A stretch of DNA of 64,000 bases from Photobacterium halotolerans DSM 18316 (GTDB lineage Bacteria; Pseudomonadota; Gammaproteobacteria; Enterobacterales; Vibrionaceae), in contig NZ_AULG01000012.1 in NCBI RefSeq assembly GCF_000425165.1, forward strand, positions 1 to 64,000, in the 5' to 3' direction. The translations under genes and the position numbers were made by a program. Positions 9,504 to 19,101 of the stretch are shown here, piece after piece; position 1 is the first letter of the stretch, and every line of letters begins with the position of its first letter. The notes under the pieces were generated by a model. That model was not told the DNA's origin, searched no databases, and saw only the letters and a list, made by a program, of their open reading frames with translations.

Positions 9504-10070
9504 TCAATGTGTAATTACAGCATCCCAGCAAGCTTTAATGGCAGCATCCCGCGCCTCATCACTTACCGTAAAAGTACCACTCAGGTGCTTGCGGGCCAGA
9601 CAGGCGCTGGGTTCAAGGCTGAGTGCGCTTAATATCTCGTTGTCCAAAGGCTTAAACAGCCCCTGAGCTTTACCCCTGTCGAACATCCTGTGGACAGGGG
9701 CAAAGAGCGTTTTTTCTAACGCTATCTTGTACTGCTTACCTCGGTGCGGCATGTTTTCGAACTGACCACGGTTAATCAGCGGCGCTTCATTATCCGTAGC
9801 CATGTTCCAGATGTTTAGCCACATAGTACGGAACTGCTGTTCCAAGGGCATGACATCGGAAACGTTCTGCGTGATTTTCCTGGCGACAATCGTCAGTATA
9901 TGGTCATGCAGCTGATACAGGAGATCATCTTTATCACTGAAATAGCGATAGATGGTCCCTGTCGCGACCCTGGCTTCTTTGGCCACCATATTCATCGACA
10001 GACCGTGAAAACCATGTTTTGCCAGCAATTCTTCGGTTGCCTGCAAGATACGTTCTTTTTTGTCAGTCAT
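9504..10070 (-). CDS. vexR: TetR-family repressor of the efflux operon (VexR-like)
   Basis: A 188-residue TetR-type regulator: the N-terminal helix-turn-helix MNMVAKEARVATGTIYRYF (about residues 26-44) precedes a divergent ligand-binding domain. It is first in an operon with the adaptor and pump genes. A longer in-frame reading from 10100 would start inside a perfect palindrome and has no ribosome site, so the ATG at 10070 is preferred. That places the palindrome just upstream of the gene, fitting autorepression and induction by pump substrates. VexR of V. cholerae has been reported to affect vexAB, so activation is not excluded. Confidence 0.8.
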   Translation of the reverse strand: MTDKKERILQATEELLAKHGFHGLSMNMVAKEARVATGTIYRYFSDKDDLLYQLHDHILTIVARKITQNVSDVMPLEQQFRTMWLNIWNMATDNEAPLINRGQFENMPHRGKQYKIALEKTLFAPVHRMFDRGKAQGLFKPLDNEILSALSLEPSACLARKHLSGTFTVSDEARDAAIKACWDAVITH

Positions 10071-10085
10071 TAATTGATCACAAAG

Positions 10086-10103
10086 TGAATGAACGTTCAT
10101 TCA
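10086..10103. promoter_or_regulatory. TetR-type operator palindrome
   Basis: TGAATGAACGTTCATTCA is a perfect 18-bp palindrome ending 16 bases upstream of the TetR start. It has the TGAATGAA/TTCATTCA arms seen in operators of AcrR-like regulators. It probably controls the whole efflux operon. Confidence 0.8.
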
Positions 10104-10247
10104 TTATTGTGGATGCTTTATTAGTATGCAACTCATCTGTTACCTTTATTTTTCTGAGCAAACGCGAGGGATTGTCTGAAATAGACACGAGACGAGAACA
10201 GGTTACAATGCGGCAGCTGAATCAATCATGACTCATAGGGCAAATGA

Positions 10248-12266
10248 ATGAAACTCAATCCGAGACAAAATGAGGCGGTACGTTTTGTTGCTGGACCGTG
10301 TCTGGTTCTGGCCGGTGCAGGTTCAGGCAAAACACGGGTCATTACCAATAAAATCGCTTACTTAGTCCAACAATGTGGCTACAAAGCCCGCAATATTGCT
10401 GCGCTGACATTTACCAATAAAGCGGCGCGGGAAATGAAGGAGCGGGTCGGGCAGACCCTGGGCCGCCAGGAAGCCAAAGGCTTGATGGTGTCGACCTTCC
10501 ACACGCTGGGCCTGAATATCATTCGCCGCGAGTATAAGGTGCTGGGTCTGAAAGCGAGTTTCTCCCTGTTTGACGATCAGGATCAGATGGCGCTGCTCAA
10601 AGAACTGACGGAAGATCAGCTCGACGGTGATAAAGACTTGCTGAAAATGCTGCTGTCATCGATTTCCAACTGGAAGAACGCCATGCTGTCGCCCGTCCAG
10701 GCGAAAGCGCAGGCGCAAGGTGAACGTGACCAGCTGTTTGCCTATTGCTATGAGTTGTATCAGCGTCAGATGAAAGCCTATAACGCGCTGGACTTTGATG
10801 ATTTGATCCTGATGCCCGTGCTTTTGCTGCGCGATAACGAGGAAGTGCGGCAGCGCTGGCAGAATAAGATCCGCTACCTGCTGGTGGATGAGTATCAGGA
10901 TACCAACACCAGCCAGTATGCGTTTGTGAAGCTGCTGGTGGGCGAGCGGTCAAAATTTACTGTGGTGGGGGATGACGATCAGTCGATTTACTCCTGGCGG
11001 GGCGCGCAGCCAGAGAATCTGGCCCTGCTCAACAAGGACTTCCCGACCCTCAAAGTGATCAAGCTGGAGCAGAACTACCGCTCGACCAGCCGGATATTGC
11101 GCAGCGCCAATATTCTGATCGCCAATAATCCGCATTTGTTTGAAAAAGCCTTGTTCTCAGAAATCCCTGATGGCGAGATGCTCAAGGTCCTGACGGCTAA
11201 AAATGAAGAGCATGAAGCTGAAAAAGTGGTCGGGGAGCTGATCGCCCATCGTTTTCTCAACAACACGGACTACAAAGATTACGCGATTCTGTACCGCGGC
11301 AACCATCAGTCACGTTTGTTTGAAAAAGCCCTGATGCAGAACCGGATCCCCTATAAAATTTCCGGCGGCACGTCTTTTTTCTCCCGCACCGAAATTAAAG
11401 ACATCATGGCGTATCTGCGTTTGCTCACCAACCCGGATGATGACAACGCTTTTTTGCGTATCGTCAATACCCCGCGACGCGAGATCGGCCCGGTCACGCT
11501 GGAGAAACTGGGCACTTACGCCAATATGCGGGGCAAGAGTTTGTTTGCAGCCAGCTTCGAACTGGGCCTGGAGCAGCACTTGTCAGGGCGTGGACTGGAC
11601 AGCCTGCGCCAGTTTACACGCTGGGTTGTTGAGCTGGCCGATAATGCCGAGCGGGGCGACGCCGTCGCGGCCGTGCGCCAGATGATCCGCGACATCCATT
11701 ACGAGGACTGGTTGTTTGAAACCTCCGCCAGCCCGAAAGCGGCGGAAATGCGGATGAAAAACGTGTCCGATTTATACAGCTGGATCACCGCAGATCTGGA
11801 AGGCGATAATTACGATAATGAAGTGCGCACTCTGAAAGAAGTGGTTCAGCGCATGACACTGCGTGACATGATGGAACGGGGTGAAGAGGATGAGGATGCC
11901 GATCAGGTTCAGCTCATGACGCTGCACGCCTCCAAAGGACTGGAATTTCCGCATGTGTATCTGATTGGTGCTGAAGAGGGCATTTTGCCCCATCAGACCA
12001 GCATCGATGAAGACAATGTGGAGGAAGAGCGGCGCCTGGCGTATGTCGGTATTACCCGGGCGCAGAAAACACTGACCTTTACCTTATGCAAGGAGCGCCG
12101 GCAGTATGGCGAGCTGCTCAAGCCCGAGCCCAGCCGTTTTCTCTATGAATTGCCCCAGGATGATCTGGATTGGGAAACAGAGCGCAAACCTGTGACGGCA
12201 GAAGAGCGCATGCAGCGCGGCCAGGCACACATTGCCAACATCCGCTCCATGTTCAATAAGAAATAA
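10248..12266 (+). CDS. rep: ATP-dependent DNA helicase Rep
   Basis: A 672-residue superfamily 1A 3'-5' helicase. Walker A is [14 protein letters not shown] (about residues 22-35), motif Ia is [16 protein letters not shown], motif II is [10 protein letters not shown], motif III is [15 protein letters not shown], and the C-terminal [12 protein letters not shown] and YVGITRAQ motifs are intact. The N-terminus ([20 protein letters not shown]) closely follows E. coli Rep (673 residues) rather than UvrD. Rep travels with the replisome and clears protein roadblocks. It is transcribed alone and convergent with cytochrome c5. Confidence 0.97.
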   Translation: MKLNPRQNEAVRFVAGPCLVLAGAGSGKTRVITNKIAYLVQQCGYKARNIAALTFTNKAAREMKERVGQTLGRQEAKGLMVSTFHTLGLNIIRREYKVLGLKASFSLFDDQDQMALLKELTEDQLDGDKDLLKMLLSSISNWKNAMLSPVQAKAQAQGERDQLFAYCYELYQRQMKAYNALDFDDLILMPVLLLRDNEEVRQRWQNKIRYLLVDEYQDTNTSQYAFVKLLVGERSKFTVVGDDDQSIYSWRGAQPENLALLNKDFPTLKVIKLEQNYRSTSRILRSANILIANNPHLFEKALFSEIPDGEMLKVLTAKNEEHEAEKVVGELIAHRFLNNTDYKDYAILYRGNHQSRLFEKALMQNRIPYKISGGTSFFSRTEIKDIMAYLRLLTNPDDDNAFLRIVNTPRREIGPVTLEKLGTYANMRGKSLFAASFELGLEQHLSGRGLDSLRQFTRWVVELADNAERGDAVAAVRQMIRDIHYEDWLFETSASPKAAEMRMKNVSDLYSWITADLEGDNYDNEVRTLKEVVQRMTLRDMMERGEEDEDADQVQLMTLHASKGLEFPHVYLIGAEEGILPHQTSIDEDNVEEERRLAYVGITRAQKTLTFTLCKERRQYGELLKPEPSRFLYELPQDDLDWETERKPVTAEERMQRGQAHIANIRSMFNKK

Positions 12267-12290
12267 CTCAGTGAAGTTTTGCTGAAAATA

Positions 12291-12320
12291 AAAAAGGTTA
12301 GCCATCACAGCTAACCTTTT
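12291..12320. terminator. Bidirectional terminator between rep and cytochrome c5
   Basis: AAAAGGTTAGC and GCTAACCTTTT form an 11-bp stem with a CATCACA loop and A/T tracts on both sides. It serves the two convergent genes. Confidence 0.9.
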
Positions 12321-12347
12321 CTTCAGGTATCTGAAGGGGAGTCTGAG

Positions 12348-12758
12348 TTACAGCCCCTCGATCATATGGTTGATCGCAGCCACGATTTCTTCATCGCTGC
12401 AGTCCATACAGGTGCCTTTGGCCGGCATGGCATTGAAACCATTAATGGCATGATTGGTCAGCGTATCCATACCTTGCGCAATACGCGGTCCCCAGTCACC
12501 GGCATCACCTGTCTTAGGTGCGCCCAGTACACCGCTGCTGTGGCAAGCCACACAGAAAGTGCCGTATACCTGATCGCCTGAGCGAGGGCCGGAAGCGGCG
12601 GCTGTAGCGGCTGGTGCATCGCCTTCCTTATATACAGAGCCAACAGGCTTGATGCGTTCTGCGATCGCTTCGCCAGACATATCCGCCGCTACGGCTGAGC
12701 CGCTGATGGCGACGGTTGCGACTGCAGCGACCATTAGTTGTCGAAGAGAAAATTCCAT
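12348..12758 (-). CDS. Cytochrome c5
   Basis: A 136-residue exported monohaem cytochrome. A signal peptide (MEFSLRQLMVAAVATVAISG, cut near AVA-AD) precedes a class I cytochrome domain with the haem site CVACH and a Met-containing NAMPAKGTCMDCSDEEI, whose two extra cysteines are typical of cytochrome c5. It probably carries electrons in the periplasm. A GTG three codons upstream overlaps the ribosome site; AAGGTGAG is placed correctly for the ATG at 12758, so that start is used. Confidence 0.93.
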   Translation of the reverse strand: MEFSLRQLMVAAVATVAISGSAVAADMSGEAIAERIKPVGSVYKEGDAPAATAAASGPRSGDQVYGTFCVACHSSGVLGAPKTGDAGDWGPRIAQGMDTLTNHAINGFNAMPAKGTCMDCSDEEIVAAINHMIEGL

Positions 12759-13053
12759 TGAGCTCACCTTAACACTCCCAGATTATTTGCTCGAATATCA
12801 CAGCTTTCTTGTATAAGTTATTGTAAATATTACATTATTTGACAAAGCTGTGAGTTATTAACCAGTGGTTTTTGGGTAAAAAACGCAATGATTATATCCC
12901 TTAACGAAGTGGTATTAAACAGAGCGGCTTTGTTTGTATGACGCGAATCAACCCAGAGATGGTTATAAATAAAGCGAATACAAAATTTTTTGCAAAAAAG
13001 ACTAGACGAGAAGCATGCTGATCCGTAATATTCACCACCGCCGATAGGGCAAG

Positions 13054-13130
<77 letters not shown>

Positions 13131-13170
13131 CTCCGGAAAGTCAGGATGGCACTGTTGGCGTGTAAATTAT

Positions 13171-13247
13171 GGTGGCTATAGCTCAGTTGGTAGAGTCCCG
13201 GATTGTGATTCCGGTTGTCGCGAGTTCAAGTCTCGTTAGCCACCCCA
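13171..13247 (+). tRNA. tRNA-His (anticodon GTG), copy 1
   Basis: A 77-base tRNA with the extra 5' G (position -1) of tRNA-His opposite C73, anticodon GTG in TTGTGAT, and an encoded CCA. It differs from the second copy by one T-loop base (TTCAAGT against TTCAAGC). Confidence 0.96.
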
Positions 13248-13381
13248 TACACTTGGGTATGGAGCTTTCTGTAAAGCTCGGTACTTAGCGGCAGATAGCG
13301 CAAGTCGTGTATCTCCGGCTTTTGAGAATAGCGGACCAGAAGACCTTCTGGCGCAATACTCAAAGCAACAGAAAGAATTAT
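13248..13381 (+). other. tRNA spacer 1 with a conserved hairpin
   Basis: This 134-base spacer between tRNA-His and tRNA-Pro has no gene. Its last 71 bases (13311-13381) are nearly identical to 13719-13790. They hold a hairpin (CCAGAAG-AC-CTTCTGG, 13336-13351) that is conserved with a paired change in the second spacer. The part at about 13289-13314 resembles a strongly decayed 5' half of tRNA-Pro. Confidence 0.7.
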
Positions 13382-13458
<77 letters not shown>

Positions 13459-13525
13459 CTTATATGGTAAGTTTGCCTAGTGAGCAAACCTACAGGTACG
13501 GAAAAAGAAGTGCATTGCTCGGGTG

Positions 13526-13562
13526 CGGAAGCCCGCCGCGTTCAATCCCTCTTCGCCGTCCA
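13526..13562 (+). pseudogene. tRNA-Pro 3' fragment with a 15-base element
   Basis: Bases 13541-13562 (TTCAATCCCTCTTCGCCGTC then CA) are a mutated copy of the T-loop, T-stem, acceptor and CCA end of the neighbouring tRNA-Pro. The bases just before it (13526-13540, CGGAAGCCCGCCGCG) are a 15-base element also found twice at 13960-13989. It has no 5' half and cannot fold as a tRNA. Confidence 0.8.
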
Positions 13563-13571
13563 AGCTACAAT

Positions 13572-13648
13572 GGTGGCTATAGCTCAGTTGGTAGAGTCCC
13601 GGATTGTGATTCCGGTTGTCGCGAGTTCAAGCCTCGTTAGCCACCCCA
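13572..13648 (+). tRNA. tRNA-His (anticodon GTG), copy 2
   Basis: A second complete tRNA-His with extra 5' G, GTG anticodon and encoded CCA. It arose with the following tRNA-Pro by duplication of the His-spacer-Pro unit. Confidence 0.96.
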
Positions 13649-13692
13649 TATAATGTTTTTCAGCCTGCATGGCTGGATGACAAGCAAAAAAT

Positions 13693-13722
13693 CGGTGAAT
13701 AGCGCAGTTTAGTGGCGCATCT
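13693..13722 (+). pseudogene. tRNA-Pro 5' half fragment
   Basis: Thirty bases nearly identical to the acceptor strand, D-arm and start of the anticodon stem of tRNA-Pro, with two substitutions in the D-loop. The match then breaks off and continues as the repeated spacer. It is a truncated gene, probably left by unequal recombination. Confidence 0.85.
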
Positions 13723-13790
13723 CCGGCTTTTGAGAATAGCGGACCAGAGGGGCCCTCTGGCGCAAAACTCAAAGCAACAGAAAGAATTAT
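13719..13790 (+). repeat. Duplicated tRNA spacer, copy 2
   Basis: A 72-base sequence nearly identical to 13311-13381, directly ahead of the second tRNA-Pro. The main difference is inside a hairpin (CCAGAGG-GGC-CCTCTGG, 13744-13760), where both arms have changed together and pairing is kept. Confidence 0.85.
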
Positions 13791-13867
<77 letters not shown>

Positions 13868-13873
13868 CCTTTG

Positions 13874-13901
13874 AAGACCCGCTCAGTGAGCGGGTTTTTT
13901 T
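13874..13901 (+). terminator. Terminator of the tRNA array, copy 1
   Basis: GACCCGCTCA and TGAGCGGGTT form a stem with a tiny loop followed by TTTTTT, just behind tRNA-Pro. Confidence 0.9.
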
Positions 13902-13959
13902 ATGCCTGTATTTTATTGCCCGGTTCAGTCCGGAGCAGAGGAGGGCTTCGGGTCGGGTG

Positions 13960-13989
13960 CGGAAGCCCGCCGCACGGAAGCCCGCCGCG
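13960..13989 (+). repeat. Tandem 15-base repeat
   Basis: CGGAAGCCCGCCGCA and CGGAAGCCCGCCGCG stand side by side, and the same unit occurs once at 13526-13540. In each place the unit is joined to a tRNA-Pro 3' fragment where the T-stem should begin. Confidence 0.85.
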
Positions 13990-14047
13990 TACGAATCCCT
14001 CTTCACTGACCACCTTTAAAGACCCGCTCATTGAGCGGGTTTTTTTA
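13990..14047 (+). pseudogene. tRNA-Pro 3' fragment with a second terminator copy
   Basis: Bases 13990-14013 copy the T-loop, acceptor and CCA of tRNA-Pro (one change in the acceptor). They are followed, like the real gene, by CACCTTTAAAGACCCGCTCA and a near-identical hairpin terminator (about 14019-14047). This is the tail of a third tRNA-Pro whose 5' part is gone. Confidence 0.85.
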
Positions 14048-14641
14048 TCCCCGTGCGTTTTGCGTTGCTACTATTCAGAGACGCGCTGCCTCTGGAGTGC
14101 AGTAAGCCTCACTGTTTTGTACTACTTCTGAAAGCCTTGACCACATTTCACATTACTGAAGGCTGTGAATTTCCACTACTTATTCATGATTTCCCGCTCT
14201 GAATCAGTCACCTTATCTGGCTTTTCATACTATCTTTAAGAGTTGGAGCGGACTCATGTACTGACACTGTTATCTATAGTGGTCTGATATCTCGTTATGT
14301 TAACAAAATGTTCCGTTTTTTGTGGTGGTTTATTCAGGGGAGTATGCCGCCGACTTGTGAATAAAGATGCTAAAAATAAGCATTGTTAGCTGCTTTGCCC
14401 TGTGTTTACCGTGATTTATCTAAGGTGGTTTATATGGGTTATGTGAATTTTAACCTTGGTTTATAGTGATTATTTATGCTGGTTTTGTGCGGTATCACAG
14501 TTTTATAGTATGAAATGTTGATTTTTAGTGAAATCTTTGCCAGATTGATGGCACTTTATGTGGCCGATATTTTTATCGGTTTATTGGAATGGAATCATTT
14601 GCAGACAGGCAGAGTCGCTGCCAGGTTGTTGAGGTCTGAGC
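14048..14641. other. 594-base gap upstream of the peptide importer
   Basis: No credible gene was found. The stretch is AT-rich with short T-runs and should hold the promoter of the downstream ABC operon. The ribosome site GAGG lies 7 bases before the first start codon. No riboswitch was recognised. Confidence 0.5.
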
Positions 14642-16360
14642 ATGGCATTATTGGAAGTTAAAAACCTTCGTATTGAATACCCGTCTCGTCACGGTATCCA
14701 CGCTGCGGTGAAATCGCTGTCGTTCACCATTGAGCGCGGTGAGATCGTCGGTGTTGTCGGGGAATCCGGGGCGGGTAAATCGACGGTAGGTAATGCCGTA
14801 ATCGATCTGTTGAGTCCTCCTGGCAATATTGCCAGCGGCGATGTCTACCTGGACGGCCAGAAAATCTCGGGTTTAAAACCAGAAGCGATGCGCAAAGTGC
14901 GTGGCGCAAAAATCGGTTTTATTTTCCAGGACCCGATGACCTCGCTGAACCCCCTGTATACCGTCGAGCGTCAGTTGACGGAAACCATTATTACCAATTT
15001 GAATGTCGGCAAAGAAGAAGCGGTTAGCCGCGCTATCAAGCTGATGGAGCAAGTTGGCATCCCTCAGCCGGAAATCCGCATTAAACAGTATCCGCATCAG
15101 TTTTCCGGTGGTATGCGTCAGCGTGTGGTGATTGCGATCGCCCTGGCTGGTGAGCCAGATTTAATCATCGCCGATGAACCGACCACAGCGCTGGATGTGT
15201 CGATCCAGGATCAGATTCTGAGTCTGATTCGCGAATTATGCGTGAAGAAAAACGTTGGCTGCATGCTGGTAACGCACGATATGGGTGTGGTCTCCAATGT
15301 CACCGACAGGGTTGCTGTGATGTACCGTGGTGATCTGGTGGAAATCGGCCCGACGGAACAGGTGCTGGGTCACCCGAATCACCCTTATACCAAGAGCCTC
15401 ATTTCTGCGGTGCCGCGCTCGGATATCAAACTGGCTCGCTTCCCTTTGGTGAGTTATATCGAAGAAGCGGGTGAAACCACGCAGCTGGATGTGAAAAACC
15501 ACTGGCTGGGTCAGAGTCAGGACGAGCGTCAGTACACAGGCGCTTTATTGCAGGTCGAGAATGTCAATCTGCGCTTTGTGACCAAAGATTCTTTCTTTGA
15601 AAGCCGCCGTGAGTATGTGCAGGCCTCGAACAATGTCAGCTTTGAGGTGTTTGAAGGCGAAACCTTTGGCCTGGTCGGTGAATCAGGTTCAGGCAAGTCA
15701 ACCATTGCCCGTGTGATTGCCGGACTGTATCCGCCCAACTCAGGCAAAGTGGTGTTTGAAGGCATCGATCTGACGGCGCTCAAGAGCGAGAACGAACGCC
15801 GTCCTATGCGCCGCCAGATGCAGATGGTGTTCCAGAACCCGTATTCGTCCATGAATCCGCGGATGAAAATTTTCGATATCATTGCTGAGCCGATTCGTTT
15901 TCACAAACTGGCCGGCAGTGAATCTCAGGTGCGGCAGATCGTCGCTGATCTGCTCGACCATGTGGGTCTGGGTCGTGCAGCTGGTGTGAAGTATCCCCAT
16001 GAATTCTCGGGCGGTCAGCGTCAGCGTATTTCCATCGCTCGTGCCCTGGCCACTCGTCCCCGTCTGCTGATTTGTGATGAGCCGACCTCGGCGCTGGATG
16101 TGTCAGTTCAGGCGCAAATCCTCAACCTGCTGAAAGATCTGCAGGATGAACTGAACCTGACTATGCTGTTTATCAGCCACGACTTGCCGGTGATCCGTCA
16201 GATGTGTGATCGCATCGGCGTGATGCAGAAAGGCACCTTGCTGGAAGTGGCGCCGACCGAGCAGTTGTTCACGGCTCCGCAGCACCAATACAGCAAGCAA
16301 TTGATTTCTTTGATGCCTGAATTCAAGGGCATGAGTCAGGAAGGCCTGAAACTGGCCTGA
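14642..16360 (+). CDS. Peptide ABC transporter, fused double ATPase
   Basis: A 572-residue protein with two complete ABC ATPase domains of the Dpp/Opp type. Domain 1 (about 1-260) has Walker A GESGAGKST, signature FSGGMRQR and Walker B LIIADEPTT. Domain 2 (about 300-560) has GESGSGKST, FSGGQRQR and LLICDEPTS. It does the work of separate DppD and DppF proteins, as in YejF and GsiA. It is the first gene of an operon with a binding protein and two permeases. The imported substrate is probably a peptide, but cannot be told from the sequence. Confidence 0.92.
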   Translation: MALLEVKNLRIEYPSRHGIHAAVKSLSFTIERGEIVGVVGESGAGKSTVGNAVIDLLSPPGNIASGDVYLDGQKISGLKPEAMRKVRGAKIGFIFQDPMTSLNPLYTVERQLTETIITNLNVGKEEAVSRAIKLMEQVGIPQPEIRIKQYPHQFSGGMRQRVVIAIALAGEPDLIIADEPTTALDVSIQDQILSLIRELCVKKNVGCMLVTHDMGVVSNVTDRVAVMYRGDLVEIGPTEQVLGHPNHPYTKSLISAVPRSDIKLARFPLVSYIEEAGETTQLDVKNHWLGQSQDERQYTGALLQVENVNLRFVTKDSFFESRREYVQASNNVSFEVFEGETFGLVGESGSGKSTIARVIAGLYPPNSGKVVFEGIDLTALKSENERRPMRRQMQMVFQNPYSSMNPRMKIFDIIAEPIRFHKLAGSESQVRQIVADLLDHVGLGRAAGVKYPHEFSGGQRQRISIARALATRPRLLICDEPTSALDVSVQAQILNLLKDLQDELNLTMLFISHDLPVIRQMCDRIGVMQKGTLLEVAPTEQLFTAPQHQYSKQLISLMPEFKGMSQEGLKLA

Positions 16361-16501
16361 TACCGAACCTGTTTGCCCGCCGGGAACCCATGTTTCCGGC
16401 ATGGCTCTGTCAGGGAGCCGGGCTGTTGTTGCTTACCTAAACCAATAATAAGCAAACATAACCATCTGGGAGTTCTCTCCCTGCATAAAGGAGCTATGCA
16501 A

Positions 16502-18055
16502 ATGAAAACCTTCAAGAGCAAGTTAGCCGTTGCGATAATGGCTGCTGGCCTGAGCTTCGGCGCGGCGGCGGCCAACCTGAATCTGGCTTATGACGCTGAC
16601 CCTGTATCCATGGATCCGCATGAGCAATTGTCCGGTGGTACGCTGCAACTTTCTCACATGACGTTTGATCCGCTGATCCGTTTTACCCAGTCGATGGAAT
16701 TTGAACCCCGTCTGGCGACGTCCTGGGAGCGTGTGGATAACAGCACTATGCGCTTTAAGCTGCGTGAAGGCGTGAAATTCCACTCCGGCAACACCTTCAG
16801 CGCCGATGACGTGGTCTGGACCTTCAAGCGTCTGAAATCTTCTGCCGACTTTAAAGGTATCTTCACCCCTATCGTGGATATCAAAAAAGTGGATGCCAAC
16901 ACAGTGGACGTGATCACTGACGGTACCTATCCACTGATTGAAAACGTCATGACCTACGTGTTCCCGATGGACAGCAAGTTCTACTCAGGTCAGACCGCTG
17001 ACGGCAAAGACAAGGCTGAACTGAAGAAAAACGGTTCAACGTTTGCTTCTACCAATATCTCAGGTACCGGCCCGTTCAAAGTGGTCAGCCGCGAGCAAGG
17101 CGTCAAAGTGGAGTTCGAACGTTTTGCTGATTACTGGGACAAAGACAGCGAAGGCAATGTCGATAACATCACGCTGCGCCCAATCAAAGAAGACGCGACC
17201 CGTGTGGCAGCCCTGCTGTCGGGTGACGTGGATATGATTGCGCCTGTGTCACCGAATGATTATCAGCGTATCAAGAGTAACGATAAGCTGGATCTGGTGA
17301 CTATGCCGGGTACCCGTGTCATTACTTTCCAGCTGAACCAGAAAGTGGCCGAGCCGCTGCGTGATGCGCGTGTCCGTCAGGCGATTGTCTATGCGGTGAA
17401 CAACGAAGGTATTGCTGAGAAGATCATGAAAGGCGCAGCGACGCCTGCCGGCCAGCAGAGCCCTGTGGGTTATGCCGGTTACAACGAGTCGCTGACCCCG
17501 CGTTATGATCTGAAAAAAGCCCAGCAACTGATGAAAGATGCCGGTTATGAGAACGGTTTCTCTATCACTATGATTGCGCCGAACAACCGCTACGTGAACG
17601 ATGAGAAAGTCGCTCAGGCTGTGGCAGCGATGCTGGCGAAAATCAAGATCAAAGTCGACCTGCAAACTATGCCAAAAGCACAGTACTGGCCGGAGTTTGA
17701 TAAGTGTGAAGCGGGTATGCTGATGATCGGCTGGCACCCGGATACCGAAGATTCAGCGAACTTTACTGAGTTCCTGACCATGACCCGCAACGCTGAGACA
17801 GGTAAAGGTCAGTACAACTGTGGTCATTACTCGAACGCCGAAGTCGACAAGCTGGTTGAAGCGGCCAACACGGAAACCGATCTGGAAAAACGCAGCACTA
17901 TGCTGAAGAAGGTTGAAGAGTTGCTGTACAACGATGCTGCCTTTGTTCCACTGTACTGGCAAGACCCGTCTTGGGCTGCCAAGAAGAATGTGGACATCAA
18001 ACCTATCGTGAACGGTATGGACTTCCCGTACCTGGGCGATCTGGTTATCAAGTAA
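16502..18055 (+). CDS. Peptide ABC transporter, periplasmic binding protein
   Basis: A 517-residue SBP family 5 (DppA/OppA-like) protein. The signal peptide MKTFKSKLAVAIMAAGLSFG is cut near AAA-AN; the mature part has the family's early LNLAYDADPVSMDPHE and a long bilobal body. Two close ATGs exist; AAAGGAG lies 8 bases before the one at 16502 and only 2 before the one at 16496, so 16502 is chosen. It lies 141 bases behind the ATPase gene and delivers substrate to the permeases encoded next. Confidence 0.92.
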   Translation: MKTFKSKLAVAIMAAGLSFGAAAANLNLAYDADPVSMDPHEQLSGGTLQLSHMTFDPLIRFTQSMEFEPRLATSWERVDNSTMRFKLREGVKFHSGNTFSADDVVWTFKRLKSSADFKGIFTPIVDIKKVDANTVDVITDGTYPLIENVMTYVFPMDSKFYSGQTADGKDKAELKKNGSTFASTNISGTGPFKVVSREQGVKVEFERFADYWDKDSEGNVDNITLRPIKEDATRVAALLSGDVDMIAPVSPNDYQRIKSNDKLDLVTMPGTRVITFQLNQKVAEPLRDARVRQAIVYAVNNEGIAEKIMKGAATPAGQQSPVGYAGYNESLTPRYDLKKAQQLMKDAGYENGFSITMIAPNNRYVNDEKVAQAVAAMLAKIKIKVDLQTMPKAQYWPEFDKCEAGMLMIGWHPDTEDSANFTEFLTMTRNAETGKGQYNCGHYSNAEVDKLVEAANTETDLEKRSTMLKKVEELLYNDAAFVPLYWQDPSWAAKKNVDIKPIVNGMDFPYLGDLVIK

Positions 18056-18121
18056 TACCTGTCGTAATGCAGGCTCCGGCGCTGGCCGGGGCCTGATTAT
18101 CGATGTCTAAAGAGGCAAGAA

Positions 18122-19099
18122 ATGTTTACGTTTTTGGTCAAGCGCCTGGTGCAGGCACTGGTAGTGATGTTTGTGATCAGTCTGGTGGCGTTTGCTATCC
18201 AGGACAATTTAGGCGATCCCCTGCGTGAGCTGGTGGGACAGTCTGTGTCCGAAGCCGAGCGAGATGCGCTGCGGACTGAAATGGGCCTCAACGATCCCTT
18301 TATGGTGAAGTACGGCCGCTTTATATCGAAAGCTGTTCAGGGGGATTTAGGTAACTCTTATTTCTTCAAACGTCCGGTTGTTGACGTGATTCTGGACAAG
18401 CTGGTAGCCACACTGGAACTGGTGTTTGCTGCGTCTCTGATTATTGTTGTGGTGTCGATCCCCTTAGGCGTTTATTCGGCCATCCACCCCAACAGCGCCC
18501 TGACGAAAGTGATCATGGGCTTTAGCATAGTGGGGATTTCGATTCCGGTCTTTTTGACTGCCATTATGCTGATGTATGTTTTCTCAATCGAATTAGGCTG
18601 GTTACCATCGTTCGGACGGGGCGAAACGGCCAATGTATTGGGCTGGAATTCCGGCTTCTTCACGCTGGATGGTCTGGCGCACCTGGTGCTGCCGAGTATC
18701 TCACTAGCGTCTATCATGTTGCCGCTCTTTATCCGCCTGGTGCGCTCGGAAATGCTCGAAGCGCTGAGCACCGAGTACGTGAAATTTGCCCGTGCCAAAG
18801 GCCTGGCGCAGAACAAGGTGTATTATCAGCACGCGCTGAAAAACACCATGCTGCCGGTGATCACCGTAGGTGGGGTGCAAATCGGTACCATGGTGGCCTA
18901 CACCATTCTGACCGAAACTGTATTCCAGTGGCCGGGGACGGGTTTCCTGTTTCTGGAAGCGGTTAACCGGGTCGATACCCCTTTGATTACCGCTTATGTC
19001 ATTTTTGTTGGCCTGATTTTCGTAGTGACCAATACCCTGGTTGACCTGCTGTACGGCCTGATCAACCCGACTGTAAACCTGACTGGCAAAGGAGCGTAA
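18122..19099 (+). CDS. Peptide ABC transporter permease (DppB-like)
   Basis: A 325-residue inner-membrane subunit with an N-terminal helix (FLVKRLVQALVVMFVISLVAF), about six membrane spans and the EAA loop (VKFARAKGLAQNKVYYQHALK) that docks on the ATPase. GDLGNSYFFKRPV is typical of the DppB/GsiC group. The next permease gene starts 2 bases after its stop. Confidence 0.93.
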   Translation: MFTFLVKRLVQALVVMFVISLVAFAIQDNLGDPLRELVGQSVSEAERDALRTEMGLNDPFMVKYGRFISKAVQGDLGNSYFFKRPVVDVILDKLVATLELVFAASLIIVVVSIPLGVYSAIHPNSALTKVIMGFSIVGISIPVFLTAIMLMYVFSIELGWLPSFGRGETANVLGWNSGFFTLDGLAHLVLPSISLASIMLPLFIRLVRSEMLEALSTEYVKFARAKGLAQNKVYYQHALKNTMLPVITVGGVQIGTMVAYTILTETVFQWPGTGFLFLEAVNRVDTPLITAYVIFVGLIFVVTNTLVDLLYGLINPTVNLTGKGA

Positions 19100-19101
19100 T
19101 C

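Noticed and set aside
14420..14470. A ten-codon frame with a possible ribosome site upstream of the peptide importer
   Set aside because: It is too short to judge, has no hydrophobic or conserved pattern, and no attenuator-like hairpin follows.
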